Shown here piece after piece: positions 42,880 to 52,611 of a stretch of DNA of 64,000 nt. This DNA comes from JALZUE01 sp051251725. GTDB taxonomy: Bacteria > Pseudomonadota > Gammaproteobacteria > Enterobacterales > Alteromonadaceae. A program made the translations under genes and the position numbers. The stretch is from positions 1-64,000 of the forward strand of contig JBPOFN010000016.1 in assembly GCA_051251725.1 (NCBI GenBank), read 5' to 3'. The first letter of the stretch is position 1, and each line of letters begins with the position of its first letter. Under the pieces are notes generated by a model. That model was not told the DNA's origin, ran no database searches, and was given only the letters and a program-made list of their open reading frames with translations.

Positions 42880-44013
42880 TTAAATAATGATCAATTGACC
42901 ACGTAAAGCACCGGCTTGATCAAGTGCTTCGAGAATAGCCATCACATCACCGGGCGCAGCGCCAACCTGATTAATTGCTCGCACTAACGTATCTAATGTC
43001 ACCCCAGGGTTAAAAACAAACATTCTTGAGTCATCAAGATTAGTATCAATAATTGATTGATTCGTGGTGATCGTTTCTCCTTCGGCAAAGGCACTTGGCT
43101 GAGAGACTTCTGCTGATTCATTAATTGTAACGGTAATGCCGCCATGGGTAATGGCAGCGGGTAATAAGCGCACATCTGCGCCGATCACTATGGTACCTGT
43201 TCTTGAATTAACAATAATTTTTGCTGAAGGCCGACCGGGTTCAAACTCTAAATTTTCAAGCACTGATAAAAAACTGACGCGATCACTAACATCACGCGGC
43301 GCTGTTACTCGAACAGAAGTTGAGTCGAGCGCACTGGCTGAACCGGCAATAAAGTCATTAATAGTATCTGCCAATCTTTTGGCTGTAGTGAAATCAGAAC
43401 GACGTAAGTTAAAGGTAATATGATCACCATGAGCAAAAGGAGAAACCACTTCCCGTTCAACAGTCGCGCCATTGGCGATTCGGCCAACAGTTGGTGTATT
43501 CGAAATCACTTTCGAGCCATCTAAACCTTCTGCGCCTAAACCGCTGACCACCAAACTACCTTGTGCAATCGCATAAGCATTACCGTCAATGCCCATTAAC
43601 ACCGTTTGTACTAACGTACCACCACGTAAGCTTTGTGCGCTGCCCATAGAAGAAACAGTCACATCAATACTTTGTCCTGGTTTTGTAAATGCAGGTAATT
43701 CAGCATGCACCGCAACCGCAGCAACATTTTTAATTTTAGGCTTTAAATTTTCTGGCATGGTAATACCAAAATTACTCAACATGGTTTTAAAGCTCTGCTC
43801 AGTAAATGGACTTTGCTCGCCAGTCCCAGGTAAACCAACCACCAAACCATAACCGATCAGCTGATTTGAGCGCACACCAGCAACATCAACTAAATCTTTA
43901 ATGCGTTGTGAATAAGCCGTTGGAACAATTAGTAAACAGGCTAATAAGACAAAGCTTGCGAACATTTTATGATTTGTCATTATTTGACATCCAATCTTGA
44001 GAAAATTTTTCAT
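42880..44013 (-). CDS. flgI: FlgI, P-ring protein
   Basis: The protein forms the P ring around the rod in the peptidoglycan layer. It has the conserved RIKDLVDVAGVRSNQLIGYG and the C-terminal EALDQAGALRGQLIII. The ATG at 44013 follows AGGTG (377 aa). A start at 43980 (366 aa) would give a more ordinary 24-residue signal peptide ending PTAYS and also has a GGATG-like site, so the true start is one of these two. It is 14 nt after flgH. Confidence 0.92.
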   Translation of the reverse strand: MKNFLKIGCQIMTNHKMFASFVLLACLLIVPTAYSQRIKDLVDVAGVRSNQLIGYGLVVGLPGTGEQSPFTEQSFKTMLSNFGITMPENLKPKIKNVAAVAVHAELPAFTKPGQSIDVTVSSMGSAQSLRGGTLVQTVLMGIDGNAYAIAQGSLVVSGLGAEGLDGSKVISNTPTVGRIANGATVEREVVSPFAHGDHITFNLRRSDFTTAKRLADTINDFIAGSASALDSTSVRVTAPRDVSDRVSFLSVLENLEFEPGRPSAKIIVNSRTGTIVIGADVRLLPAAITHGGITVTINESAEVSQPSAFAEGETITTNQSIIDTNLDDSRMFVFNPGVTLDTLVRAINQVGAAPGDVMAILEALDQAGALRGQLIII

Positions 44014-44027
44014 CTGACACCTACCGA

Positions 44028-44711
44028 TTAAATCGGCCACCATTGGCCACTGAAGAATTTAGATAACCACCCTTGTTCTTGCACATCAGCAAAGGTGCCG
44101 GTGCCAGAATATTGAATGCGTGCATTCGCCACTTTACTTGAGGTAATAGTATTATTTGAGCCAATGTCTTTTGAACGAATTACCCCGGTTAAACGAACAT
44201 ATTCATCACCATTGTTAATGGTCATCCATTTTTCACCGCGGATCATTAAATTGCCGTTTGGTAACACTCTTAAAACATGTACTGAGATATTACCGCTTAA
44301 ACTATTACTTTGATTCGACTTAGAGTCACCTTTAAAATCGCTATCTTGACCGTAACCAAATTGTACCGAATTACCTTTAAATGTCAGCGGATTACCACCT
44401 AAACCGATAATGGGATCTAATTGACTACTGTTCTCTTTTTTTAATTCTGTTTTAGCATTTTTTTGTGCTTGCGTACTTTCACTTAAAATCACTGAGATAA
44501 TATCGCCAACGCGATGCGCTTTTGAATCAGAATAAATGTTGTTCACATAATAAGGTTTAAATAAAGAGCCGGTTGGCACCATACTATCTTCTTCTTGTTC
44601 TGGCATGATAGGCGCAAAATCAGGATCGTTTGGCAAAATTTTGGAGTGCTCAATAGCAGCACAGCCAATAAGCCCATAAGCTATTAAAAACGTAAGTAGA
44701 ATATGTTTCAT
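44028..44711 (-). CDS. flgH: FlgH, L-ring lipoprotein
   Basis: The 227-aa lipoprotein has the lipobox LIGC with Cys17 as lipidation site, and the conserved core SKAHRVGDIISVILSESTQA...HVLRVLPNGNLMIRGEKW. It forms the outer-membrane L ring with FlgI and, in this group, the H ring of FlgT/FlgP. Between flgG and flgI. Confidence 0.93.
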   Translation of the reverse strand: MKHILLTFLIAYGLIGCAAIEHSKILPNDPDFAPIMPEQEEDSMVPTGSLFKPYYVNNIYSDSKAHRVGDIISVILSESTQAQKNAKTELKKENSSQLDPIIGLGGNPLTFKGNSVQFGYGQDSDFKGDSKSNQSNSLSGNISVHVLRVLPNGNLMIRGEKWMTINNGDEYVRLTGVIRSKDIGSNNTITSSKVANARIQYSGTGTFADVQEQGWLSKFFSGQWWPI

Positions 44712-44728
44712 TTGTCGCCTCCCAGAAA

Positions 44729-45517
44729 TTACAATTGCTGGTTGATATAACTTAGCATTTGATCAACCGCTGAAATAACTTTCGAGTTCATTTCATAGAC
44801 CCGCTGACTTTCAATTAAATTAACTAACTCTTCAGTGGTATTAACATTCGATGTTTCCAGCGCACCTTGCTGTATCATGCCAAAACCTTCAAGCCCCGGA
44901 ACCCCCTCTTGCGGAGCGCCACTAACGGCCGTTTCAATATATAAGTTTTGCCCAATCGGCTCTAAACCGGTCGGGTTAACAAAATTAACAGTGTTAATTT
45001 GGCCAACAACAGCAGGCTCAGGTTGGCCTTGTAAGGTCACAGAGACTTCACCGTCTTGCGAAACGGTAATTGATAAGGCGTCATTTGGAATCGTAATTTG
45101 CGGCTGCATTAAATAACCCGCGCCCGGCGTGACCACATTACCTTCTTCATCCATGGTAAATTGACCATTTCGGCTATAACCAGAAGTGCCATCAGGCATT
45201 AGAATTTCAAAAAAACCTTCCCCTTGGATCATTAAATCTAGGGCATTATCCGTGGTTAACATATCACCTTGGGTATGGATTTTTTGCGTGGCGACTACCT
45301 TGGTACCCGCGCCTAACATTAAACCCGATGGTAGTTCAGTATCTTGTGCACTTCGGCCACCTGGCTGATTAATGGTTTGGTACAATAAGTCTTCAAAAAC
45401 TGCGCGGCTTTTTTTAAAGCCGACAGTGCTAGCATTGGCTAAGTTATTTGAAATAACGGCGATGTCTTTGGTTTGGGCGTCTAAGCCGGTTTTACTAATC
45501 CATAACGCTGGGTTCAT
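44729..45517 (-). CDS. flgG: FlgG, distal rod protein
   Basis: The 262-aa protein has the rod/hook signature ISNNLANASTVGFKKSRAVFEDLLYQT near the N-terminus and LVNLIESQRVYEMNSKVISAVDQML at the C-terminus; the usual length is 260-262 aa. It lies 20 nt after flgF. Confidence 0.95.
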   Translation of the reverse strand: MNPALWISKTGLDAQTKDIAVISNNLANASTVGFKKSRAVFEDLLYQTINQPGGRSAQDTELPSGLMLGAGTKVVATQKIHTQGDMLTTDNALDLMIQGEGFFEILMPDGTSGYSRNGQFTMDEEGNVVTPGAGYLMQPQITIPNDALSITVSQDGEVSVTLQGQPEPAVVGQINTVNFVNPTGLEPIGQNLYIETAVSGAPQEGVPGLEGFGMIQQGALETSNVNTTEELVNLIESQRVYEMNSKVISAVDQMLSYINQQL

Positions 45518-45537
45518 AAATCACCTCAATAATTAGT

Positions 45538-46281
45538 TTAAAAAGCACGGAGTAATTGTGCTGAACTGGCATCAATTTCTTCGGCTGTTTTCATTAGCTT
45601 CAATTGCATTTCAAATTGCCGCTGCATCGAAATCATGGCCGTCATTTCACCGACCGGATTAACATTACTGCTTTCAAGCATGCCGTTATGCACCATGATA
45701 TTAATATCGGCAGGTTGAGTGCCGCCATCTAAACGACGAAATAAACCATCACTGCCTTTTTGAATGCCTTTAATATCAGGGCGAACCATTTTAATTCGTC
45801 CCACTTCATCTTGAACATTTGCTGGCGCACCTTCAGGTTGGACCATGATAGTGCCATCTTTACTGATTTCGATATTTTTAAACGGTAAAGGAATAAATAT
45901 CGGGCCAGCATCACCAATCACTAGTTCGCCTTCATTGGTTTGTAAGGCGCCATCTTCAGTTAACCGAAACTGACCGTTCCTGGTATAAGCTTCGCTGCCG
46001 TCAGCTGCTTGTACAGCAAACCAACCATCTCCTTCGATAGCTAAATCAAGTGAGCGACCTGTGGCTTGTTTTGCGCCACTGTCAAAGTTTTGGCTAGCAC
46101 GTTCGGTCATTGAGAAAACACGAGAAGGCAAACCTTCGCCAAATGCCTGCATGGCTCTTGAATTAGCTAAATCGGCTTTAAAACCTGTGGTTTTAGCATT
46201 AGCTAAGTTATTGGCAGTTATAGATAAAGCGTGCATATTTTGCTTGGCACCGCTCATTGCTATATAAAGCATTTTATCCAT
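45538..46281 (-). CDS. flgF: FlgF, proximal rod protein
   Basis: The 247-aa axial protein has MDKMLYIAMSGAKQNMHALSITANNLANAKTTGFK at the start and the MISMQRQFEMQLKLMKTAEEIDASSAQLLRAF end. It is the first gene of the second hook-basal-body unit, preceded by its own sigma-54-type element and by the flgE terminator. Confidence 0.94.
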   Translation of the reverse strand: MDKMLYIAMSGAKQNMHALSITANNLANAKTTGFKADLANSRAMQAFGEGLPSRVFSMTERASQNFDSGAKQATGRSLDLAIEGDGWFAVQAADGSEAYTRNGQFRLTEDGALQTNEGELVIGDAGPIFIPLPFKNIEISKDGTIMVQPEGAPANVQDEVGRIKMVRPDIKGIQKGSDGLFRRLDGGTQPADINIMVHNGMLESSNVNPVGEMTAMISMQRQFEMQLKLMKTAEEIDASSAQLLRAF

Positions 46282-46316
46282 AATGGTTCTCGTGTTTAAG
46301 AGTTATAGATTAATAA

Positions 46317-46334
46317 ATGCAATATAAATGCCAA
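46317..46334 (-). promoter_or_regulatory. Sigma-54-type promoter for flgF-flgL
   Basis: Minus strand TTGGCATTTATATTGCAT, GG-N10-GC with TTGCA, close to the consensus. Predicted start near 46307, 26 nt before flgF. Confidence 0.75.
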
Positions 46335-46423
46335 TCACCTTCTTATAGAAAATTAGAATATGATAACGAGAAACTAGTAAGGATGTGGTGTGTTTGAAAA
46401 CTAACGAAAGTGCTAACAACAAA

Positions 46424-46452
46424 AATAAAAAACCTCAGTAAACTGAGGTTTT
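46424..46452 (-). terminator. Terminator after flgE
   Basis: AAACCTCAGT and its complement form a 10-bp stem followed by TTTTTTATTTTT on the minus strand. It splits the flgB-E and flgF-L units. Confidence 0.88.
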
Positions 46453-46485
46453 AAAATCAAAACTAAAAAATAAGTGCTTAATAAA

Positions 46486-47883
46486 TTAACGTATTTGTAA
46501 AATCGTTTGATTCAGTTGGTTATCAACTTCCAGTGCTCGCGAGTTCGCTTGGAAGTTTCGCTGCGCTGAAATCAAATCGATTAATTCAGAAGTTAAATTA
46601 ACATTTGACTGCTCTAATGCCGATGAATTAATAGTACCAAAAGTACCTGTTGTCGCTTCACCTGCTAATGGGCTACCCGAGGCAATGCTTTCTTTCCAAG
46701 AAGTTCCGCCTATTTGAGTTAAACCTTGCTCGTTAGCAAAGTTAACCAAAGCAATACGAGCCAATGGCTCTGATGTACCATTACTATAGGTCGCACGTAC
46801 TAAACCATCAGCGCCAATATCAATACCAGTTAATCGCCCAACCGCTAAACCATCTTGGTCTAACGCTGTTACTTCAAAATTTGACGCAAATTGAGTTGGT
46901 TCATTCGAGTTTGGACCTGTTGGATCTAAATTAAAATTAACCAATATTGCCTGTGTTGGTTCAGCACCATTTGATAATACCGTCGGACCTAAAGCTTCCG
47001 TTAAAATACCACCTGAAGTAGGATCAGGAATTTGTCCTCTAAAATCACCCGAGCTATCAAACACTAACCTAGCTCCCACTACACCACCAGTACTAGATAA
47101 AGGACCCGATGCATTACCACCAACAGGGTTTGTTGCTGCCGCTCCGGTAATAGGATGAACTTGACCACCAGGATCAGGTACATCAACAGGATTACCATCA
47201 ACAGCGGTATACATAGTCCATTCATTCGTAACTGCTGGGTCTTTGATAAAATAATAGGTCATGATATGACTATCACCTAGCGAATCAAAAATAGTGACCG
47301 AAGTAGAATGGTTATAAGTTAACGGATCTTCTGGGTCAAAATTACCTGGAGCATTCGCTGGTGCAACATCACCGGCCGGTAAGTTCATACGAATATCTAC
47401 TTCACTGGTCGCTTGCGGCGCACCAGAAGCGGTTGGAATACGGATCGGCTCAGCAGTACTTAAACTGACTGAAGCTGAAGAACCGTCAGAATTAACCGGA
47501 AAACCCAATAAATGGCCACCGGCAGAATTCACTACAAAGTTTTCATTATTTAATTTGAATTGGCCCGAGCGAGTATACGATCTTTCTAAGCTATCAATAC
47601 TCGGTACCGTACTGTAAAAACCGTTACCTGTGATCGCTAAATCAAGCGCATTGTTAGTAAACTGAATACTACCTTGAGAAAACTGCTGAGCAACATCCGC
47701 GGTAAGCACACCGTCACCAACTTTTGTTTTGCCTGAAGATAATAATGATGCGGCATAAACATCAACAAACTCTGTTCGCGATTCTTTAAAGCCTGTTGTA
47801 TTAACGTTCGCAATGTTATTGGACGTAACGTCTAAGTCTTTTTGCGCCGCATTTAAACCGCTTAATGCTATATTAAATGACAT
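46486..47883 (-). CDS. flgE: FlgE, hook protein
   Basis: The 465-aa protein has N-terminal FNIALSGLNAAQKDLDVTSNNIANVNTTGFKESR and C-terminal LSAQRNFQANSRALEVDNQLNQTILQIR-type axial motifs with a long central domain (about 80-400). It is somewhat longer than in Vibrio (about 435). Polymerised hook subunit under FlgD. Confidence 0.94.
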   Translation of the reverse strand: MSFNIALSGLNAAQKDLDVTSNNIANVNTTGFKESRTEFVDVYAASLLSSGKTKVGDGVLTADVAQQFSQGSIQFTNNALDLAITGNGFYSTVPSIDSLERSYTRSGQFKLNNENFVVNSAGGHLLGFPVNSDGSSASVSLSTAEPIRIPTASGAPQATSEVDIRMNLPAGDVAPANAPGNFDPEDPLTYNHSTSVTIFDSLGDSHIMTYYFIKDPAVTNEWTMYTAVDGNPVDVPDPGGQVHPITGAAATNPVGGNASGPLSSTGGVVGARLVFDSSGDFRGQIPDPTSGGILTEALGPTVLSNGAEPTQAILVNFNLDPTGPNSNEPTQFASNFEVTALDQDGLAVGRLTGIDIGADGLVRATYSNGTSEPLARIALVNFANEQGLTQIGGTSWKESIASGSPLAGEATTGTFGTINSSALEQSNVNLTSELIDLISAQRNFQANSRALEVDNQLNQTILQIR

Positions 47884-47907
47884 AATTTAACCCCTTTAAA
47901 AAATTCG

Positions 47908-48591
47908 TTAACCTTCAGCGACTTCAACAACATCAGCTAAAGACATTGAGCTGCCGCCGTTTAAGTTCAGCACTATGCTACCACCTGCGCCAGCAAGCGT
48001 TACACTATCAACTTTACGATAAGTCATGGCTTGCAATTCGGATGCTTCGCCATCAACTAACCCTCTAATTTTGTATTTATACGCTCCTTCTGGAGCATTT
48101 TCGCCAGCTGAATTTTTACCGTCCCATGAGAAGGTAAATTCGCCTGCTTGCACACTGCCAACCGGCACTGTTTGAATCGTTTCGCCGGCTTTATTTTCAA
48201 CATAAATAATAACGTTGCTGGCTGGCTCATCGGTTATTAATTTACCTTTCGCCCCTTCACCTGCCGCCATTCCAAATGAGTTATCATCAACCAAAACACT
48301 TTGCCCAACTAACGATGAGGCCTGTAATGCTTGGCTTGACGACATTGAACTGGCAAACGCTGTAAACTGCTCATTGAGCGTAGCAACACCGTCGGTTGTT
48401 GAGAAGGCCGTCATTTGCGAAATCATCTCATTGTTCTCAACCGGCTTGGTTGGATCTTGATACGCTAATTCTTTAGTCAATAAAGCAAAAAAGTCTTCTT
48501 GAGTTAACATCCCATTGTCAGCTTCAGCAACATCAGGCTCTTTTTTCCAGTACATACCGTCTAACGGCTTACTACCACTAACTGATTCCAT
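47908..48591 (-). CDS. flgD: FlgD, hook-cap protein
   Basis: The 227-aa protein carries the FlgD N-terminal motif LTQEDFFALLTKELAYQDPTKPVENNEMI and the C-terminal FlgD Ig-like part (FSWDGKNSAGENAPEGAYKYKI). It caps the growing hook. It lies between flgC and flgE. Confidence 0.94.
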   Translation of the reverse strand: MESVSGSKPLDGMYWKKEPDVAEADNGMLTQEDFFALLTKELAYQDPTKPVENNEMISQMTAFSTTDGVATLNEQFTAFASSMSSSQALQASSLVGQSVLVDDNSFGMAAGEGAKGKLITDEPASNVIIYVENKAGETIQTVPVGSVQAGEFTFSWDGKNSAGENAPEGAYKYKIRGLVDGEASELQAMTYRKVDSVTLAGAGGSIVLNLNGGSSMSLADVVEVAEG

Positions 48592-48606
48592 TATCTATCC
48601 CTCTAC

Positions 48607-49026
48607 TTAGCGCTGACCCAACGTTAATGTTTTATTAACCATGTTCTTGGCCGACTCTGCTAGCTGAACATTAGTTTGATACGAACGAGATGCCGAAATC
48701 ATATTGGTCATTTCTTCAATAACATTGACATTCGGTTTATAGATATAACCATCTTTATCTGCCATTGGGTGATTAGGGGAATATTCGACATTCAGTGGTT
48801 TATCACTTTCGACAATTCCTAATACTTTTACGCCAACACTTGCATCTTGACCTGCGGCAGCTTTTTGCATCTCGGCGGCAAAGACAGGATGGCGTGCTCT
48901 ATACGTGTCACCAACACTACTGCTGACACTGTCAGCATTAGCGATATTACTTGCCGTAGTATTTAAACGCACTGATTGTGCACTCATACCTTGGCCTGAT
49001 ATATCAAACACCTTAAATAAGCTCAT
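48607..49026 (-). CDS. flgC: FlgC, proximal rod protein
   Basis: The 139-aa protein has FDISGQGMSAQSVRLNTTASNIANADS at the start and VIEEMTNMISASRSYQTNVQL at the end, the standard FlgC form. Its ATG shares a base with the flgB stop (TAATG). Confidence 0.95.
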   Translation of the reverse strand: MSLFKVFDISGQGMSAQSVRLNTTASNIANADSVSSSVGDTYRARHPVFAAEMQKAAAGQDASVGVKVLGIVESDKPLNVEYSPNHPMADKDGYIYKPNVNVIEEMTNMISASRSYQTNVQLAESAKNMVNKTLTLGQR

Positions 49027-49427
49027 TATGATTGCGCTCCTGTAATCGCTTTTTTCAACCCTTTAATCTTACCGTTTAAGAATTGAATGCCAGCTTGGTA
49101 CTCTAATGAGTTTTGTAGATACAAGTTTCGTTCCATTTGTAGATCAACCGTATTACCATCACCCGTATCTGGTTGATCTGTAACGCGATATTTAAGTTCA
49201 GAAGAGTTGGATATATTAGTATTTAGGTGTTTATCATTAGTACGGGCAACACCCGTTTGTTGAATTTTTGCCGCTTGCTGCATGGCTTGTTGAAAATCCA
49301 TGCCTTTGGCTTTGTAACCTGGGGTGTCGGCATTGGCGATATTACTAGCAATTACTTCTGCTTTTTTTGCTCGCAGTAATAAACCTTGCTCGTGCAAACC
49401 AAAGACCTTGTCAAAACTTATCGCCAT
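49026..49427 (-). CDS. flgB: FlgB, proximal rod protein
   Basis: The ATG at 49427 (133 aa) is eight nt after GGAGG, so the upstream GTG at 49442 is rejected. The ASNIANADTPGYKAKGMDF motif and NSLEYQAGIQFLNGKIKGLKKAI end are typical. It is the first gene of the flgB-E unit, behind a sigma-54-type element. Confidence 0.95.
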   Translation of the reverse strand: MAISFDKVFGLHEQGLLLRAKKAEVIASNIANADTPGYKAKGMDFQQAMQQAAKIQQTGVARTNDKHLNTNISNSSELKYRVTDQPDTGDGNTVDLQMERNLYLQNSLEYQAGIQFLNGKIKGLKKAITGAQS

Positions 49428-49459
49428 AATAACTACCTCCACAATTGTGAAAGTAGTTA

Positions 49460-49477
49460 TTCAAGTAATATGCCAAA
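49460..49477 (-). promoter_or_regulatory. Sigma-54-type promoter for flgBCDE
   Basis: Minus strand TTTGGCATATTACTTGAA, GG-N10-GA, in the 66-nt gap between cheR and flgB. Predicted start near 49449. Confidence 0.6.
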
Positions 49478-49493
49478 GAAAATTAGAAAGGAA

Positions 49494-50324
49494 TTAGGAT
49501 TTTTGGTAGATGATGCCAGGATTGCATCGAATCATTTGATAATTTTGACTTAATCCGGTTAATGATTCTGAAGCGCCCAGAAACAGATAACCGTCTGTAT
49601 TAAGGGTTCCATGGAATTGTGAAATGATTTGAGCTTTAATTGCTGGGGCGAAATAGATCAAAACATTACGACAAAAAACAATGTCAAATCGGCCCATTAA
49701 ACTATAACTATTTAATAAATTTAATGGTCTAAAACTAACAAGTTTCTTCACATTATCTTTAACTTTCCACATATTATTTTCGGCCGGTTCAAAAAACTGA
49801 CGCTTTCGCTCAGCCGATAAACCTCGAGATAATGCCAAGCTATCGTAATGACCATATTTACAATGATCTAACATGGTCGTTGAAATGTCGGTGCCAATAA
49901 TTTGCACACCTTTGCTAAAAGAGCCAGGATTTTTTTGCTGGTACTCAAGTACAGACATGGCAATTGAATAGGGTTCTTGGCCAGAAGAACTTGCCGCCGA
50001 CCAAATTTTTAATGGCGAGTTCTTCTTAGCAAATTCAGGTAATAGCCTTGATTGTAATAATTTAAAGGGATAATCATCACGAAACCACAAGGTTTCATTG
50101 GTGGTCATTGCATCGATTACGGCAGCTCTTAGCTGCCTTTCTGTTGGGCTTAATGTCCGAGCAACTAATTCACCTAAGGTTTCAACATTAAAATTAACCA
50201 TTAATGGAGCTAACCGACTTTTTACTAGGTATTGCTTATTTTCTCCCAAAACAATACCACACTGCTGCTCTAGAAATGTTCTAAACTGTGAATAACTTTT
50301 ATCATCGAGTTGTCTTGCCGACAC
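49494..50324 (-). CDS. cheR: CheR, chemoreceptor methyltransferase
   Basis: The 276-aa protein has an N-terminal helical CheR domain (about 10-70) and a SAM-dependent catalytic part with IWSAASSSGQEPYSIAM, IIGTDISTTML and FDIVFCRNVLIYF. It methylates glutamates on chemoreceptors. It follows cheV by 54 nt, the arrangement of Vibrio flagellar region 1. Confidence 0.93.
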   Translation of the reverse strand: MSARQLDDKSYSQFRTFLEQQCGIVLGENKQYLVKSRLAPLMVNFNVETLGELVARTLSPTERQLRAAVIDAMTTNETLWFRDDYPFKLLQSRLLPEFAKKNSPLKIWSAASSSGQEPYSIAMSVLEYQQKNPGSFSKGVQIIGTDISTTMLDHCKYGHYDSLALSRGLSAERKRQFFEPAENNMWKVKDNVKKLVSFRPLNLLNSYSLMGRFDIVFCRNVLIYFAPAIKAQIISQFHGTLNTDGYLFLGASESLTGLSQNYQMIRCNPGIIYQKS

Positions 50325-50378
50325 GATCTATCACCAACTACAAATTAATTACAAACTATGAAGATATAAACGATAGGA

Positions 50379-51308
50379 TTAGTCATCCATTCGCAGCCAT
50401 TTTTTTACTGCGGTAGCCAACTCATCAGGGTGAAATTTAGGAATAAAATCTTCAGCGCCAACTTTTTCAACCATCGCATTATTGAATACTCCACTTAAGG
50501 AAGTATGAAGTATTACTGGCATGCCTTTCATTCTTTCATCATTTTTCACTTCTGCAGTTAACGTATAACCATCCATTTCAGGCATTTCTATATCAGAAAT
50601 TAATAAAGCCACCTTTTCACTAATTGTATGTTCGCATTCTGCGCTGATTGCTCGTAGTTGATCTAATGCATCTTGGCCATTTTTTGCCAAAATCATATTA
50701 ATACCAAGCGGTTCAAGTGCGCGTTTAACTTGATTACGTGCAACAGTAGAGTCATCAGCGATCATTACAACCCGCTCGCCAACTTCTTCACCAACAGACA
50801 AGTCAGCAACATCATCACTAAGCTCAGTAGAAACAGGACTAATTTCATTCAATATTTTTTCAACGTCTAAAATTGAAACCATTTCACCATCAATTTCGGT
50901 AACCGCCGTTAGGTAATTTGATTTACCGGCACCTTCCGGTGGTGGCATGATGTCTTGCCAACTTAGGGTCGTAATTCTTTCAACCCCCGCGACTAGGAAG
51001 CCTTGAACACTGCGATTGTATTCGGCAATAATAATAAAATTATTATCAGTTTCTTGTATCTCGTAACCGCCAGTCGCCTTACTCAAGTCAATAACAGAAA
51101 TAGTTTGCCCGCGAATATGGGCAACACCTTTTATATATGCATCTTGATGAGGCATTTTAGTTAAAGGCGGACACTGCAATACTTCTCGAACTTTAAAAAC
51201 GTTAATACCAAAACGCTGAGGCCCGACAAGTTTAAATAATAATAATTCTAATCTATTTTGACCAACCAACTGAGTTCGTTGGTTAACTGAATCTAAAATA
51301 CCTGCCAT
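50379..51308 (-). CDS. cheV: CheV, CheW-receiver chemotaxis coupling protein
   Basis: The ATG at 51308 (309 aa) follows GGAG with TTTGT spacing; a longer form from 51335 is not supported. It has an N-terminal CheW domain (about 10-165, with INVFKVREVLQCPPLTKMPH) and a C-terminal receiver domain with the phospho-site in LLISDIEMPEMDGY. It couples receptors to CheA and can be phosphorylated. Divergent from flgA. Confidence 0.93.
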   Translation of the reverse strand: MAGILDSVNQRTQLVGQNRLELLLFKLVGPQRFGINVFKVREVLQCPPLTKMPHQDAYIKGVAHIRGQTISVIDLSKATGGYEIQETDNNFIIIAEYNRSVQGFLVAGVERITTLSWQDIMPPPEGAGKSNYLTAVTEIDGEMVSILDVEKILNEISPVSTELSDDVADLSVGEEVGERVVMIADDSTVARNQVKRALEPLGINMILAKNGQDALDQLRAISAECEHTISEKVALLISDIEMPEMDGYTLTAEVKNDERMKGMPVILHTSLSGVFNNAMVEKVGAEDFIPKFHPDELATAVKKWLRMDD

Positions 51309-51341
51309 ACAAACTCCATTGACCACCTGCGTCAATTAAAG

Positions 51342-51358
51342 CAGGCACGTTTCTTGTA
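51342..51358 (+). promoter_or_regulatory. Possible sigma-54-like element for flgA
   Basis: CAGGCACGTTTCTTGTA on the plus strand resembles TGGCACG-N4-TTGCA with two changes (GG-N10-GT). It lies about 100 nt before flgA and is a weaker match than the others. Confidence 0.35.
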
Positions 51359-51457
51359 AGTAAAAGATGCGTCAGTAATTAATGTCCTAATTTTTGACGC
51401 TTTATTTAATAATCATAGTCGACTATTTATATTACCCTAAAAATAGAAGTGAATTTT

Positions 51458-52162
51458 ATGAAAAAAAAAGGTTTTACGTTCAATATTTCTCTATTTTTAA
51501 TATTTTTTCTTATTGGTTTTACAGGAAATTCAAAAACTTTCACATTATCAGAAGTTGAATCTCTTGCTAAAAATCACCTTGAAGAAAAGTATTTATCAGG
51601 CCAAAAAAGTGATGAAAAAATAACGATTTCTGAACCTAAACTCGATCCCCGAATCCAAATTAAGGATTGCGATTCTGAATTAACAGTAAATATACTGGAA
51701 AATCAAAATAGTAGAAACATAAATGTCAAAATAAGTTGCGACGCCCCATCACTTTGGCAAATTTACTTGCCAATTAAAATTGAAACCCAGTTGCCAGTTT
51801 TAATCGTCACCACAAATTTAAACAAAGGTTCAATTTTGGACCGTGAGAATACCGACATTGAATATATCTCTGAATATAAAATTCGCGGCGAAACGTTAAC
51901 CTCGTTTGATGGTATTTTAGGGGCTAAATTGACCCGTAACTTGCAAAAAGGCAATGCCATTTATAGTAAAAATATTTGTTTAGTTTGTAAGGGCGACAAA
52001 GTCAATATCATTGCGACATCTACCACCTTCCAAATAAAAACTGAAGGTAGTGCGCTAACAAGTGGTACTATAGGGGAACAGGTCAGAATAAAAAATACTC
52101 GCTCAGGGAAGATTATTACTGGGCAGGTAAAAGCATTAAATAAAGTGGTTATTAACCTATAA
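51458..52162 (+). CDS. flgA: FlgA, P-ring chaperone
   Basis: The ATG at 51458 (234 aa) follows AGAAGTGA; an upstream GTG at 51449 adds three residues. There is a signal peptide (hydrophobic core about 8-20) and a C-terminal SAF domain (about 105-230: VVTTNLNKGSIL, TRNLQKGNAIYSKNI, ILTGT-like GEQVRIKNTRSGKII). It helps FlgI polymerise in the periplasm. Divergent from cheV and followed by flgM. Confidence 0.92.
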   Translation: MKKKGFTFNISLFLIFFLIGFTGNSKTFTLSEVESLAKNHLEEKYLSGQKSDEKITISEPKLDPRIQIKDCDSELTVNILENQNSRNINVKISCDAPSLWQIYLPIKIETQLPVLIVTTNLNKGSILDRENTDIEYISEYKIRGETLTSFDGILGAKLTRNLQKGNAIYSKNICLVCKGDKVNIIATSTTFQIKTEGSALTSGTIGEQVRIKNTRSGKIITGQVKALNKVVINL

Positions 52163-52168
52163 TTATTT

Positions 52169-52195
52169 TAAAGTATTTTAATGCTTGGCCGATAT
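52169..52195 (+). promoter_or_regulatory. Sigma-28-type promoter for flgMN
   Basis: TAAA (52169-52172), 15 nt, then GCCGATAT (52188-52195), 7 of 8. It lies directly after the flgA stop and 41 nt before flgM. Confidence 0.78.
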
Positions 52196-52236
52196 AAAGT
52201 TAGCGGATATATCTAGATTGCAGTTAGGAATAAATA

Positions 52237-52548
52237 ATGGCTATAAATATCAACAATTTGAACAGCAACAATGCTGTTAATCAAAAACCGAATGAGGCGC
52301 AAGTTAAACAACAAAGCGCACAACAAAATTCGCAATTAAATCAAACTAGCCAAGTTAGACAAGATTCAGTTTCTATTACGCCTCAAGCAAAGCAATTGGC
52401 CGAATTACAAAAGAAAGCAAGTGAATCACCACAAGTAAATCAAAAGAAAGTAGATCAGCTTAAAAAAGCAATTTCTAGTGGCGAATATAAAGTTAACCCT
52501 GAAAAGTTAGCCGCCAGCATTGCCAAATTTGAGTTTGATTTAATCTAA
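52237..52548 (+). CDS. flgM: FlgM, anti-sigma-28 factor
   Basis: The 103-aa protein has a Gln/Asn-rich disordered first half and the conserved C-terminal sigma-28-binding helices (about 45-100, KQLAELQKKASESPQVNQKKVDQLKKAISSGEYKVNPEKLAASI). It is exported through the flagellum once the hook is complete. A sigma-28-type promoter upstream gives the expected feedback loop. Confidence 0.94.
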   Translation: MAININNLNSNNAVNQKPNEAQVKQQSAQQNSQLNQTSQVRQDSVSITPQAKQLAELQKKASESPQVNQKKVDQLKKAISSGEYKVNPEKLAASIAKFEFDLI

Positions 52549-52611
52549 ATTGATTTGCTCGGCTATAGCTAACAAGTAAATGCTAAATAGTAAACATTAG
52601 AGAGATCTGAA